DNA from: Mesorhizobium loti CJ3sym
Lineage (GTDB): Bacteria > Pseudomonadota > Alphaproteobacteria > Rhizobiales > Rhizobiaceae
Assembly (NCBI RefSeq): GCF_000472785.1
Contig: NZ_AXAL01000001.1
Span: forward strand, 583,206-626,064
Length of the DNA stretch: 42,859 bases
Direction of reading: 5' to 3'
Below, in pieces: positions 24,700 to 34,154 of the stretch (position 1 is its first letter; each line of letters starts with the position of its first letter). The notes under the pieces were generated by a model. That model was not told the DNA's origin. It made no database searches and saw only the letters and a program-made list of their open reading frames with translations. The translations under genes were made by a program, and so were the position numbers.

Positions 24700-25749
24700 T
24701 CAGAGCCGGTTTCGCACAATCATCGTGACGACGAAGAACGCGCCGACCGAGCTGGTGATGATGCCGATCGGCAGTTCCTGCGGCGGCAGCAGGGTTCGGG
24801 CCAGAAGATCGCTTGCCAGCAAGAGCACCGCGCCGAACAGCGCACAGCTTGCGATCAGGCGCAGATGCAAGGGACCCGTCAGCGGCCGCGACAGATGCGG
24901 GATCATCAGCCCGACGAAACCAATCACGCCAGCGACCGAAACCAGGATGGCCGTCGAGAAGGCGGCGACGAGAAAGGTCGTCCTGCGCATTCGCGCCACC
25001 GGCACGCCGAGGCTTTCGGCGGCATTCTCACCGGCCAGGAAAGCGTCGAGCCGGCGGTGGTTCCACAGGGCGTAGGCTAGAATGGTGCCCGCGCCCAGCA
25101 CGCCGAGCCAAAGATTGTCCCAGCGCGCCAGGCCAAGGCCGCCCATCGTCCAGAAAAGCACGGAATGGGCGGCGCGCTGGTCGCCGGCAAACACCAGATA
25201 GTTGGTCAATGCGGTGAACAGGAAGGAGACGGCAAGGCCGGCAAGGATCAACCTTTCCGGGCCTTGCCCCCTCACCCGCGCGACCAGCAAAAGTACGACG
25301 CAGGCGGCCAGTATGCCGCCGGTGAAGGCGGCGGCCGGCAAGGTCCAGATGCCGAAACTGTCACCAAACACGGTGATGACGGAAACAGCACCCGCGGCGG
25401 CTCCCGACGACAGGCCAAACAGGAAGGGGTCGGCAAGATCGTTGCGGGTCACCGTCTGCAGCAGTGCGCCGACGACACCCAGACCGGCGCCGACACAGAT
25501 CGCCAGGATCGTGCGCGGCAGCCTGAGGTCGACGACGATCTTGCCGATGGGGCCGGACACGTCGTGCCCACCCAGCCCAACCGCATGGCCAAGCGAGGCA
25601 ACGACATCCGTCAGTGGGATCAACGTCGAACCATAGGCGATCGACAGCAGCGCGAGAGCGGCCATCGCCACCGCGCCCGCAGCCATGGCAAGCGCGAATG
25701 CCTTGTGCCCCGAACGCGCACCGGATCTCTGCTTCGGGGCAAGATGCAT
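24700..25749 (-). CDS. FecCD-type ABC transporter permease (corrinoid/siderophore)
   Basis: 349 residues, about ten membrane helices. FecCD/BtuC family features are clear: DLRLPRTILAICVGAGLGVVGALLQ (split here for length: DLRLPRT then GAGLGVVGALLQ), NDLADPFLFGLSSGAA, and GFVGLMIPHLSR in the ATPase-contact loop, followed by PQELPIGIITSSVGAFFVV near the end. It imports an iron- or cobalt-chelate across the inner membrane with the ATPase and binding protein encoded upstream. The riboswitch at the operon head argues for a corrinoid or a B12-related substrate. The start overlaps the binding-protein stop by one base (TGATG). Confidence 0.93.
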   Translation of the reverse strand: MHLAPKQRSGARSGHKAFALAMAAGAVAMAALALLSIAYGSTLIPLTDVVASLGHAVGLGGHDVSGPIGKIVVDLRLPRTILAICVGAGLGVVGALLQTVTRNDLADPFLFGLSSGAAAGAVSVITVFGDSFGIWTLPAAAFTGGILAACVVLLLVARVRGQGPERLILAGLAVSFLFTALTNYLVFAGDQRAAHSVLFWTMGGLGLARWDNLWLGVLGAGTILAYALWNHRRLDAFLAGENAAESLGVPVARMRRTTFLVAAFSTAILVSVAGVIGFVGLMIPHLSRPLTGPLHLRLIASCALFGAVLLLASDLLARTLLPPQELPIGIITSSVGAFFVVTMIVRNRL

Positions 25750-26696
25750 CAGAACGCTTCCGGATGCATCGCCTTGGCGATCTTGGCGATCGCTTCGATG
25801 TTTGCCGGTCCGGGCGTCAGTTCGGCATAGCGCAGAGCCACGAAGCGCTCGTTCTTGACCGCGTCCGTCTCTTTCATCGCCGGATGGGCTTTAAGGAAAT
25901 CGAGCAATTTCCTGTAGCCGCCACCGTCCTGGTAATCGAGCAGGATGAGGAATTGCGGATTGCGCGATGCCACCGTTTCCCAGTCGGTATTGCCCCAGCT
26001 GGTGTCCATGTCGGCCATGATGTTGTCGCCGCCCGCCGCCGTGATCATGGCGCTCGGAATGGCGAATTTTCCGGCGGTGAACGGCTTGTCCTCGCCCGAG
26101 TCATAGAGGAACACCCGCGTTCCCTTGGCGCTGCCGACTTTCTCCGTGATATCGGCGAGCTGCGCCTTCCAGCCGGAGACGAGCTTCTCCGCTTCGGCGT
26201 CCTTGCCAAAGATCTTGCCCAGTTTTTCGACGTCGCCATAGAGAAGGTCCATCGAAGCGGCGGGGCGGTTCTTATCGAGATGGACGCAGCTTTCGGTCAG
26301 CACCAGAGTCTTGATGCCGTGCGGGGCGAGCGTGTCGGGGGTCACCTCGCCGCCCGGCTTCAAGCCATAGTACCAGCCAGCGAAGAAGAAATCGGGCTCG
26401 ACCGCGACGAGGTTTTCGAGCGTCGGATATTTCGGCGCCAGTTCCGGAATAGAACCCTGCTCGGCCTTGAATTCGGGACCGACCTTGTACCATCCGGTGA
26501 TGCCGGTCAGGCCGACGATCGACGGCTGCAGCTTCAACGCGAAGGCCATCTCAGCCATGTTGAGATCATGGATGACGGCGCGCTTGGGCGGCGCATCGAA
26601 GGTCAGCGGTTTGCCGCAGCTGTCGACGGTGACGGGGAAGGCGAAGGCTGTCGAGGCCAGCAGCGAGAAGACGAGCGACAGTGCGAGACGTTTCAC
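25749..26696 (-). CDS. Periplasmic binding protein of a BtuF/FecB-type ABC transporter
   Basis: 315 residues from GTG 26696, with GGAG about ten bases upstream. Signal peptide VKRLALSLVFSLLASTAFA, then the class III (helical-backbone) binding-protein fold: PKRAVIHDLNMAEMAFAL, the YPTLENLVAVEPDFFFAG block and NPQFLILLDYQDG. These two-lobed proteins bind siderophores, heme or cobalamin. The frame continues to a TTG at 26720, which is less likely since it would put residues before the signal peptide. Second-last gene of the riboswitch operon, between ATPase and permease. Confidence 0.92.
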   Translation of the reverse strand: MKRLALSLVFSLLASTAFAFPVTVDSCGKPLTFDAPPKRAVIHDLNMAEMAFALKLQPSIVGLTGITGWYKVGPEFKAEQGSIPELAPKYPTLENLVAVEPDFFFAGWYYGLKPGGEVTPDTLAPHGIKTLVLTESCVHLDKNRPAASMDLLYGDVEKLGKIFGKDAEAEKLVSGWKAQLADITEKVGSAKGTRVFLYDSGEDKPFTAGKFAIPSAMITAAGGDNIMADMDTSWGNTDWETVASRNPQFLILLDYQDGGGYRKLLDFLKAHPAMKETDAVKNERFVALRYAELTPGPANIEAIAKIAKAMHPEAF

Positions 26697-26740
26697 GGAT
26701 TTTGCTCCTTGGTTGAACAAGGGATGAAGGATGGGTTCGA

Positions 26741-27525
<785 letters not shown>

Positions 27526-27529
<4 letters not shown>

Positions 27530-27987
27530 CGGCTGTTGCCCGCCAGATTGCCCGGGATGCGAGCCAACGTCTTGCCGGCCAATCCTGCCGGACGCTGTCC
27601 CGAGTTGCACCAGCCATCGACGAGCGAAGCATAGAGCCTGGCAAATCGCACCAGATCGCCGGCATCGGCCTGCGCATCGATGGAGCCGAAGAGATAGGCA
27701 GCCTTGCCAGGCGCCTGGAAGGCTACCGTCAGCGGTCGTGCGCAGCCCGCCATGCATTCGACGCCTTCGACCGTGAAGCAACGCGCCACGGCGGGTTCAT
27801 GGTGGGCCGAGAGCCCGGAGCGCAAATCCGCGCACAGACTTTCGCCCGACCTGATCCCGGTCGGGATGTCGCGGCAAAGCGTGCACACGATGATGCGATG
27901 ATCGATGGCGCCGTCCAACTTTCCGTCACTTTCCAAAACTGGCGACGGAAGGATGTTGGCGAGACGGCCGACAAGACCGACGTCCAC
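27526..27987 (-). CDS. DUF1636 protein (putative metal-binding, thioredoxin-like ferredoxin type)
   Basis: 153 residues from GTG 27987, which has GGGAGGA at 27997-27991 just upstream; TTG 27918 (130 residues, nearer the usual family start before IIVCTLCRD) is an alternative. Cysteines are at CTLCRD, SLCADL, RCFTVEGVECMAGCARP and DGWCNSG; the spacing is that of DUF1636, a [2Fe-2S]-ferredoxin-like family seen in cobalamin and cobalt-related loci. Role not established: it may bind metal or handle cobalt or iron in B12 uptake. First gene behind the cobalamin riboswitch and overlapping the ABC ATPase. Confidence 0.85.
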
Positions 27988-28022
27988 GTTTCCTCCCGGC
28001 ACACCCCGTCCGGTCAACTCAG

Positions 28023-28208
28023 TGATGGCAGGTCTCCTGGCTCGCGGGTCTCGGCTAAATCCTGCCTTCCCAGCCTTGCCGGCCAGTGGCATGTCGGATC
28101 TTGCTCACCGCTTACAGTTGCGGGGGCAGCCACGGTCTCGATCCCATGGGATCTCACCGTGTTCCCTTTTCACCCCTCGCCTTTCGGCTCGGGGACCATC
28201 ACCGGGCC
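28023..28208 (-). ncRNA. Cobalamin (B12) riboswitch
   Basis: Conserved blocks on the minus strand in the right order: GGGGTGAAAAGGGAA near 28176-28162, CCCCCGCAACTGTAAGCGG at 28126-28108, GCCACTGG at 28090-28083, GGGAAGGC near 28072, and the B12 box AGCCAGGAGACCTGCC at 28042-28027. The aptamer ends about 36 bases before the GTG start of DUF1636, whose ribosome site lies in between, so control of translation initiation is likely. It should turn off the uptake operon when adenosylcobalamin is plentiful. The 5' boundary is approximate. Confidence 0.95.
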
Positions 28209-28330
28209 ATGGTAATTTTGCCCGAAGCGCATCGCAACGAATCTTTTCGACTAAACCTGTCACCATCCCGGCACCCAGCAGCCGGGGCTTAGTAGAGAAG
28301 GCTCATGTAGCTGTCCCTATTTGTTACGTA

Positions 28331-28360
28331 ATAACAGAACATTAGACCCGCCGCTGTCAA
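28331..28360 (-). promoter_or_regulatory. Likely promoter of the riboswitch operon
   Basis: Minus strand -35 TTGACA (28360-28355), 18-base spacer, -10 TGTTAT (28336-28331), placing the transcript start about 110 bases before the aptamer core. The region downstream includes an 8-bp palindrome TTACGTAA at 28324-28331 and a CCCGG/CCGGG hairpin near 28267-28287. Confidence 0.6.
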
Positions 28361-28411
28361 TCCTTGCCGCGCCGCTTTTCGAGTTGCCGTGACGGTTGTG
28401 AAACGCAGACA

Positions 28412-28437
28412 GGGCGGAGTTCGCGTGAACCCCGCCC
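28412..28437 (-). terminator. Hairpin terminator after the sugar-binding-protein gene
   Basis: GGGCGG (28412-28417) pairs with CCGCCC (28432-28437) and GTTC (28419-28422) with GAAC (28427-28430) around GCGT, with one A-C mismatch. It begins 10 bases beyond the stop of the binding-protein gene. The following minus-strand tail is only moderately T-rich. Confidence 0.6.
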
Positions 28438-28446
28438 CGGACGTGC

Positions 28447-29436
28447 TTACTTCCCCGCCAGCGCCTTGGCGTTCTCAGGCGTGATCGCCGTCGTCTCGAC
28501 GGTGACTGTCGTATCCACCGACGAGGCGCAATCGAGCAGGATCTTCTTCGACATCTCGATCGCTTCCTTGGCGCCGGTCGGATAGGTGAAGGTGGCCGCC
28601 CAGTCGCCCTTGGCGACGGCCTCGATGCCACCGGCCGGTCCCGGCAAGCCATCGGTACCGATGATCTTGACGTCCTTGCCGGCGCCTTTGGCGGCAAGCA
28701 GCGCGCCTGCCGCCATCATATCGTTCGAAGCATAGAGTACCTTGATGTCGGGATGCGCCTGCAGCATCGCCGAAAAGGCGGTCTGCGCTTTGTCCGGCAC
28801 CCAGTCGGCGGCCTGCTCGGCGACGACCTGGATCTTGGCATTCTCCTTGACGCCGTCCTTGAAGCCGTTCAGCCGTTCGACAGCCGGCGTCGAGCTTGGC
28901 AGTCCTTCAAGAACGGCTGCTTCGCCGCCGTCCGGCAAGAGGGTCTTGGCGGTGTATTTGCCGGCCTCGAGCGCGATCTTGTAATTGTCGCCGCCGATGA
29001 AGGCGGTGTAGTCCTTGCCGGGGTCGCCCACCGTCTTGCGGTCGAGTTCGATGACCGGGATGCCGGCATCCATGGCGCGCTTGACCGCCGGCGTCAGCGG
29101 TGCAGCCTCGAAGGGCGAGATCAGCAACAGATCGACCTTCTGGGTGATGAAGTTGTCGACCTGCGAGGTCTGCGTGTTGACGTTGCCGGCACCGTCAGCG
29201 ATCTGCAGCGTGAAGCCCGGCACTTGCTTGGCCGCCGCGGTCAGTTCGTCATTGACATGCTGGCGATAGGGCTCGGCATTGTTGGCCTGCGAAAAGCCGA
29301 TGATGAACTGGCCGTCCTTGGAGCAGGCCTTGACCAACGGGTCGGCAGCCTGCGCGGTTCCTACAATGCACAGGCCAGCGCCTGCCAGAAGCACGGCGTG
29401 AAGCACGCGCATCGATCCTCTGTTCATGGTTTTCAT
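28447..29436 (-). CDS. Sugar ABC transporter periplasmic binding protein (RbsB-like)
   Basis: 329 residues. Signal peptide up to GTAQA, mature from ADPLVKACSKDG. The periplasmic-binding-protein-like I fold (Peripla_BP_4) is visible: FIIGFSQANNAEPYRQHVND, KVDLLLISPFEAAPLTPAV, GIPVIELDRKT, and the second-lobe YASNDMMAAGALLAAKGAG. It binds a monosaccharide for the RbsAC-type transporter encoded upstream; which sugar cannot be told. ATG 29436 is drawn; ATG 29412 (MRVLHAV, with GAGG close by) is possible and would shorten the signal peptide. Last gene of the operon, behind an intercistronic hairpin. Confidence 0.92.
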   Translation of the reverse strand: MKTMNRGSMRVLHAVLLAGAGLCIVGTAQAADPLVKACSKDGQFIIGFSQANNAEPYRQHVNDELTAAAKQVPGFTLQIADGAGNVNTQTSQVDNFITQKVDLLLISPFEAAPLTPAVKRAMDAGIPVIELDRKTVGDPGKDYTAFIGGDNYKIALEAGKYTAKTLLPDGGEAAVLEGLPSSTPAVERLNGFKDGVKENAKIQVVAEQAADWVPDKAQTAFSAMLQAHPDIKVLYASNDMMAAGALLAAKGAGKDVKIIGTDGLPGPAGGIEAVAKGDWAATFTYPTGAKEAIEMSKKILLDCASSVDTTVTVETTAITPENAKALAGK

Positions 29437-29453
29437 AACTCACTCTCCTCCTC

Positions 29454-29472
29454 GTCGGGCCGGGGGCCCGAC
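29454..29472 (-). promoter_or_regulatory. Perfect intercistronic hairpin before the binding-protein gene
   Basis: GTCGGGCC (29454-29461) and GGCCCGAC (29465-29472) form an 8-bp GC-rich stem with a 3-base loop, 18 bases before the binding-protein start and after the permease stop. Such hairpins often protect or separate mRNA segments so that the binding protein is made in excess over the membrane parts. Confidence 0.65.
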
Positions 29473-29504
29473 CTTGGTTTCAGTCGTCATTTGCCGCATT
29501 CCTC

Positions 29505-30554
29505 CTAACGACCCAAACCCTCGCGGCGGCGAACGAGGGATTGAAGCACGGCCGCCAGAACGATGATCGCGGCGGTTGCCAGCAGCTGCATGGCTGGCGT
29601 GATGTTGTTGAGCTGAAGGATGTTGGCGAGCGCGCCCAGCATGATGGTGCCGGCCACGGTGCCGACCATCGAGCCGGCGCCGCCGAACAGGCTGGTGCCG
29701 CCGATGACCACGGCGGCGATTGCCGTGAGTTCATAGCCCATGCCGTCATTGGCGCTGCCGAAGTTGAACTGGCCGGCATGCACGATGCCGGCAAGGGCTG
29801 CGGCAAAGCCGGTGATGGCATAGACCGAGATCTTGACCATCGAGACTGGCACACCGGAAATGCGCGCCGCGCGCTCGTTGCCGCCGACGGCAAAGACATA
29901 GCGGCCGAAGCGCGTGGTGTTGAGGACGATCGTTGCAATCGCGGCAAAGGCAATGAAGACGATGGTGGCGACCGGCACGGTATTGTGGAACAGGCGCTCC
30001 CCCAGCACCGCGAACACCGGCGGCGCCAGACCCGGCCCGTCACCATAGGAAATGTTGATGTACTGGTTGCCCGAAACGACCAGCGCCAGGCCGCGCGCCG
30101 CCTGAAGGCCGGCGAGCGTGACGATGAAGGGCTCGAGTCGGAAGCGGCTGGAGATGGCGCCCTGGATGGTGCCGAAGACGATGCCCATGATGAGCACGGC
30201 GAGGATGGTGGGGATAAGCCCGAACCCGCCGGAGATCATCATCGTCGCGGTGACGACGCTGGACAGCCCCAGCACCGCGCCAACCGAAAGGTCGATGCCG
30301 GCGGTGATGATCACGAAGGTCATGCCGATGGCGATGATGCCTGTCTCCGACACCGCGCGCACGATGTTGGCGATGTTGTCGGGGTCGAGGAACAGGATTG
30401 CGCCGTGACGGCGCGGCGAGAAGATGATGCCTCCGATCGCCACCAGCACCAGGCCGATCAAGCTCTGGAAGCGCACGATCAGCGCCAGAGGATCACGATG
30501 TACCGGTGCCGCGGCCACCGGCCCGCTTGCCGCCGAAATCTTGCCTTCAGACAT
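29505..30554 (-). CDS. Sugar ABC transporter permease (RbsC-like)
   Basis: 349 residues, about ten membrane helices. Branched-type permease family (BPD_transp_2): GMTFVIITAGIDLSVGAVLG is the diagnostic block, followed by PFIVTLAGLQAARGLALV and VYAITGFAAALAGIVHAGQF, and AAVVIGGTSLFGGAGSMVGT. Forms the membrane channel with the double ATPase. The start overlaps the ATPase stop by one base (TGATG). Confidence 0.94.
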   Translation of the reverse strand: MSEGKISAASGPVAAAPVHRDPLALIVRFQSLIGLVLVAIGGIIFSPRRHGAILFLDPDNIANIVRAVSETGIIAIGMTFVIITAGIDLSVGAVLGLSSVVTATMMISGGFGLIPTILAVLIMGIVFGTIQGAISSRFRLEPFIVTLAGLQAARGLALVVSGNQYINISYGDGPGLAPPVFAVLGERLFHNTVPVATIVFIAFAAIATIVLNTTRFGRYVFAVGGNERAARISGVPVSMVKISVYAITGFAAALAGIVHAGQFNFGSANDGMGYELTAIAAVVIGGTSLFGGAGSMVGTVAGTIMLGALANILQLNNITPAMQLLATAAIIVLAAVLQSLVRRREGLGR

Positions 30555-32071
30555 CAGGCCTCCCTGCCATTTGCCGCGGCCAGCACCGTGTGCTCGTCGA
30601 CGCCGCCGATGAATTCCGCCACATTGCGCCCCTGGCGCAGCACCACGATCCGGTCACAAAGACCGATCAGCTCCGGCATCTCGCTGGAGGCGACCAGGAT
30701 GCCGAGCCCTTGCGCGGCCAGTTGCCGCAAGCGCGCGTAGATTTCGCCCTTGGCGCCGACATCGACGCCGCGTGTCGGCTCATCGAGAAGCAGCAGCCTT
30801 GGATTGCCGAGGATCTCCTTGGCCAACACCACTTTCTGCTGGTTTCCGCCCGACAGCGCGCCAACAGCGATGTCGGGGTTCTTCGGCCGGATGTCGAACT
30901 GGCCGAAGGACTGCTTCACCGCATCCGCCTGGCGGCGCGGCGACATCAGGCCGGCCGGCGAGATCCGGCGGATCACCGACATGACCAGGTTGAGGCCGAC
31001 TGCCATTCTGAGCATCAGGCCACTGCCGCGCCGGTCGTCGGTGACGAAAGCGATGCCGGCATTGCGTGCGGCCTTGATGGAATTGAGTTTTACGGGCTTG
31101 CCATCAATGGCGACCTCGCCTTCCCAACGGCCCAACAGGCCGGTGCCATAGAGTGCGCTGAGCAACTCGGTACGCCCCGCCCCCATGATGCCGGCAAGCC
31201 CGACGATCTCGCCCGCCTTGACGTCGAGCGAGACGCCGGTCGGCGGCTGCCATCCGGCACTTTCATGGATGAGCCTGAAGCTCGCCTTGCGCAGGCTGAG
31301 CAGCGTCTTGCCGGCCGTCGTGGCGCGTTCGGGATAAAGTTCGTCCAGCGGCCGTCCGACAAGGAGCCGAACCAGCTCGGCCTGCGGCGCGTGCGGCTCG
31401 GTGACGCCGGCAATGCTGCCGTCGCGCATCACCGTCACCCGGTCAGCGATCTGCGGCACCTCCTCGAGGCGATGTGAGATGTAGACGATGCCGACCCCGC
31501 TGGCGGCGAGCTTGCGCATGATGTCGAACAGCCTCTCGACCTCGCTGACCGTCAGCGCCGCTGTGGGTTCGTCCATGATCAGCACGCGCGAGGCGTAGGA
31601 CAGCGCCTTGACGATCGCCACAACCTGGCGCTGGCCGATCGACAGGTTCGCGACCATGCTGGCCGGATCGATGGCCAGTTCGATGGCTTCGAGCCGCTTG
31701 CGCGCTTCGGTGCGCATCGCCGGCACGTCGAGGAAGCCGCCCGGCCGCATCAGTTCGCGGCCAAGAAACAGGTTGGCGGCGACGTCGAGCGTCGGCACCA
31801 GGTCGAGCTCCTGGAAGATGGTGGCGATGCCGGCCGCTTGCGCCTCGCGCGGATTGTTGAAGCGCATAGGCTTGCCGTCGATGAGGATGGTGCCCTCGTC
31901 CGGCGTGTAGACGCCCGACAACAGGTTCATCAATGTCGACTTGCCGGCGCCGTTCTCGCCAAGCAGTGCGTGGATTTCGCCGGATTTGAGGTCGAAGTCG
32001 ACGCCGCGCAGCGCCTGGACGCCGCCGAAGCGCTTGACCGCGCCGGTGACGGAAAGCAGCGGCGCGCTCAT
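30554..32071 (-). CDS. Sugar ABC transporter ATPase with two ABC domains (RbsA-like)
   Basis: 505 residues. Two fused ABC cassettes: the first has Walker A GENGAGKST at 38-46, signature LSIGQRQVVAIVKAL and Walker B VLIMDEPTAAL; the second has the degenerate Walker A GIMGAGRTELL, signature LSGGNQQKVVLAKEI and LLLLDEPTRGVDVG, as usual for the RbsA/MglA class. ATG 32071 has GAGG nine bases upstream and overlaps the lacI stop (ATGA). Confidence 0.95.
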   Translation of the reverse strand: MSAPLLSVTGAVKRFGGVQALRGVDFDLKSGEIHALLGENGAGKSTLMNLLSGVYTPDEGTILIDGKPMRFNNPREAQAAGIATIFQELDLVPTLDVAANLFLGRELMRPGGFLDVPAMRTEARKRLEAIELAIDPASMVANLSIGQRQVVAIVKALSYASRVLIMDEPTAALTVSEVERLFDIMRKLAASGVGIVYISHRLEEVPQIADRVTVMRDGSIAGVTEPHAPQAELVRLLVGRPLDELYPERATTAGKTLLSLRKASFRLIHESAGWQPPTGVSLDVKAGEIVGLAGIMGAGRTELLSALYGTGLLGRWEGEVAIDGKPVKLNSIKAARNAGIAFVTDDRRGSGLMLRMAVGLNLVMSVIRRISPAGLMSPRRQADAVKQSFGQFDIRPKNPDIAVGALSGGNQQKVVLAKEILGNPRLLLLDEPTRGVDVGAKGEIYARLRQLAAQGLGILVASSEMPELIGLCDRIVVLRQGRNVAEFIGGVDEHTVLAAANGREA

Positions 32072-33096
32072 ATTGACCTCATGGGGGCTGACCTCATGAG
32101 GGCCGGCCTTGCACAGGATTCTCGAACCTGTAGCGCCGCCTGGAGCCGCACTGCCTGCGGCTCCAGGCCGGTCGACGCGATGCGGGCGCAAAGCAAGGCA
32201 GCCGCTTGCCGTCCAATCTCGGTGCAGGGCTGCGCGACAAGTGTCAGCCGCGGCTCGAAACAATCGGCCCATTCGAAATCGTCAAAACCAGCAAGCGAGA
32301 GATCCCGCGGTATCGAGAGTCCCCTTTCGCGGATCGCCCGCACGGCTCCGATCGTCGTCATGTTGTTGCCGGTGACCAATGCCGTGGGCGGCGACGGCAA
32401 CGACAGAACGGCATGGGTCGATGCCGCGGCGCTCGCCGTGTCAACGTTGTCGGGCGAGACATAGTGCGGCAGGCATTCGAGTCCATTGGCCGCCAGTGAC
32501 GACTGGAACGCCTCGATGCGTTCGCGCGTCGTTGCCAGACCCGGCTGGCCGGCGATGTAGCCGATGCGCTTGTGGCCGAAGGAGGCGACATGGTCGATCA
32601 GCGCCCGCATCGACGACTGGTTCTCGACGCCGATCTGATCGAAGCGCTCATCGGCGAAACGGTCGATGAGCACGCATGGCAGCTTCTTTTCGGCCAGATA
32701 GTCGATGGCCCGCTGCGGCGCGCCCGACGGCGCCAGGATAACGCCATCGACCCGCCGCTGGTGGAATGCGCGCACCACCGACAGCTCACGGTCGGGATCC
32801 TCCTGCGTGTCGGAAAGGAACACCATGAGGCCGAGCCGCGCGCATTCGGCCTCCACCGCGCAGATGATGTCGGTGAAATAGGGATTGGAAATTGCCGAGA
32901 TAGCCAGGCCGACGCTGTTGGTCGAGGATACTTTCAGCGAGCGCGCCAACTCGTTTGGTTGATAGCCCATCACGGCGATCGCGTCGTTGATCAGCTGCGC
33001 CTTCTCGGGTGAGACAAAGCGGGTGCGGTTGATGACATGGGACACGGTCGAAACCGACACGCCGGCGCGGCGCGCGACTTCAGCCATTGTCGGCAT
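32068..33096 (-). CDS. LacI family transcriptional regulator of the sugar operon
   Basis: 342 residues. N-terminal helix-turn-helix MAEVARRAGVSVSTVSHVIN and hinge NELARSLKVSSTNSVGL, then a periplasmic-binding-like ligand domain (FLSDTQEDPDRELSVVRAF, DGVILAPSG, GFDDFEWADCFEPRLT). It heads the operon lacI-rbsA-rbsC-rbsB, so it probably represses its own operon until the sugar binds. The start at 33096 is the first Met of the conserved HTH block. The gap to the divergent AraC gene is 217 bases. Confidence 0.94.
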   Translation of the reverse strand: MPTMAEVARRAGVSVSTVSHVINRTRFVSPEKAQLINDAIAVMGYQPNELARSLKVSSTNSVGLAISAISNPYFTDIICAVEAECARLGLMVFLSDTQEDPDRELSVVRAFHQRRVDGVILAPSGAPQRAIDYLAEKKLPCVLIDRFADERFDQIGVENQSSMRALIDHVASFGHKRIGYIAGQPGLATTRERIEAFQSSLAANGLECLPHYVSPDNVDTASAAASTHAVLSLPSPPTALVTGNNMTTIGAVRAIRERGLSIPRDLSLAGFDDFEWADCFEPRLTLVAQPCTEIGRQAAALLCARIASTGLEPQAVRLQAALQVRESCARPALMRSAPMRSI

Positions 33097-33108
33097 GGTG
33101 GCTCAAAC

Positions 33109-33128
33109 GGAGTGCTGGCAAGCGCTCC
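33109..33128. promoter_or_regulatory. Inverted repeat near the lacI start, possible operator
   Basis: GGAGTGCT (33109-33116) and AGCGCTCC (33121-33128) pair with one G-T around GGCA, 13 bases upstream of the lacI ATG. A second LacI-like candidate in the same gap is the AAACGTTT palindrome at 33198-33205. Either could be the autoregulatory site. Confidence 0.4.
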
Positions 33129-33313
33129 TCCCTGATGCTGCGTTTCCGGTCCGCTCTTGTAGGCTATGGCGGATTTCAGAGGACGATAGCGTCGTCGAAA
33201 CGTTTGCGCAATCGCTTCGATGGCATTGCCCGCCAATATTTGCGCGCTGCGCAATTTCGATCAAACTGCCACGCGCGGAAACGGCAAGATGGTCCGGCCA
33301 ATGCGAGGAACCC

Positions 33314-34147
33314 ATGAACCCGACCGAGAAAGCACTGTGGTTCGTCGAAAGCCATCTGCCGGACGCGATCAGTCTCGACGATGTCGCTCAGAGCAGCGGC
33401 GTGTCGCGCTTTCATGTGACGCGCGCCTTCGGCGCCGCCACCGGCCGCTCCGTCATGGGCTACATGCGCGCACGCCGGCTGACCGAGGCGGCGCGCAGGC
33501 TGGCCGGCGGGGCGCCCGACATCCTCTCGGTGGCGCTCGATGCCGGCTACAACTCGCATGAGGCTTTCACCCGTGCCTTCCGCGACCAGTTTGGCACCAC
33601 GCCGGAACTTGTGCGCGCACAAGGCTCGACCAACACCCTCGATCTCGTGGAGCCTATCCTGATGGACCAGACCCTTCTTGCCAACCTCGAACCACCGCGC
33701 TTCGAGACCAGCCGGCCGTTCCTGATCGCGGGGCTCGGCGAACGCTACAGCTGTGAAACCAGCGCCGCCATTCCGATGCAGTGGCAGCGCTTCGGCCCCT
33801 ATATCGGCAACATCCCGGGCGAGACCGGCGACGTTGCTTACGGCATCTGCGTCAATGGCGACGATGCCGGAAATTTCGACTACATCGCCGGCGTCGAGGT
33901 CTCCGATTTTTCGGACCTGCCAAAGGAATTCAGCCGCGTGCGCATACCGGCACAGAAATATGCGGTGTTTTCGCATCGCGAGCACATCTCGACAATCCGC
34001 CGCACCGTCAACACGATCTGGAACAAATGGCTGCCGGCCTCCGGGCACGAAATAGCGGACGCGCCAGAATTCGAACGCTATGGCCCGGAGTTTGATCCGC
34101 GCAGCGGCAATGGCGGGCTGGAGATCTGGATACCGGTCAAATCATGA
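33314..34147 (+). CDS. AraC-type regulator with GyrI-like effector domain
   Basis: 277 residues from ATG 33314 (GAGG five bases upstream). N-terminal double helix-turn-helix AraC domain at about 8-105 (ISLDDVAQSSGVSRFHVTRA and SVALDAGYNSHEAFTRAFRD are the two recognition regions), then a GyrI-like small-molecule domain at about 120-277 (FLIAGLGERYSC, FSRVRIPAQKYAVFSH, GGLEIWIPV). This architecture is that of the Rob/SoxS-like and BmrR-like drug-responsive activators; target genes are unknown. It converges with the MarR-GNAT gene; the two stops are 7 bases apart. Confidence 0.92.
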   Translation: MNPTEKALWFVESHLPDAISLDDVAQSSGVSRFHVTRAFGAATGRSVMGYMRARRLTEAARRLAGGAPDILSVALDAGYNSHEAFTRAFRDQFGTTPELVRAQGSTNTLDLVEPILMDQTLLANLEPPRFETSRPFLIAGLGERYSCETSAAIPMQWQRFGPYIGNIPGETGDVAYGICVNGDDAGNFDYIAGVEVSDFSDLPKEFSRVRIPAQKYAVFSHREHISTIRRTVNTIWNKWLPASGHEIADAPEFERYGPEFDPRSGNGGLEIWIPVKS

Positions 34148-34154
34148 GGCGCCG

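Noticed and set aside
29541..30740. Plus-strand frame opposite the sugar permease
   Set aside because: Composition is Asp/His/Arg/Gly rich as expected of an antisense shadow; the permease is well supported.
32987..33313. N-terminal extension of the AraC regulator
   Set aside because: It overlaps lacI and the divergent promoter region; the conserved helix-turn-helix begins just after ATG 33314, which has a ribosome site.
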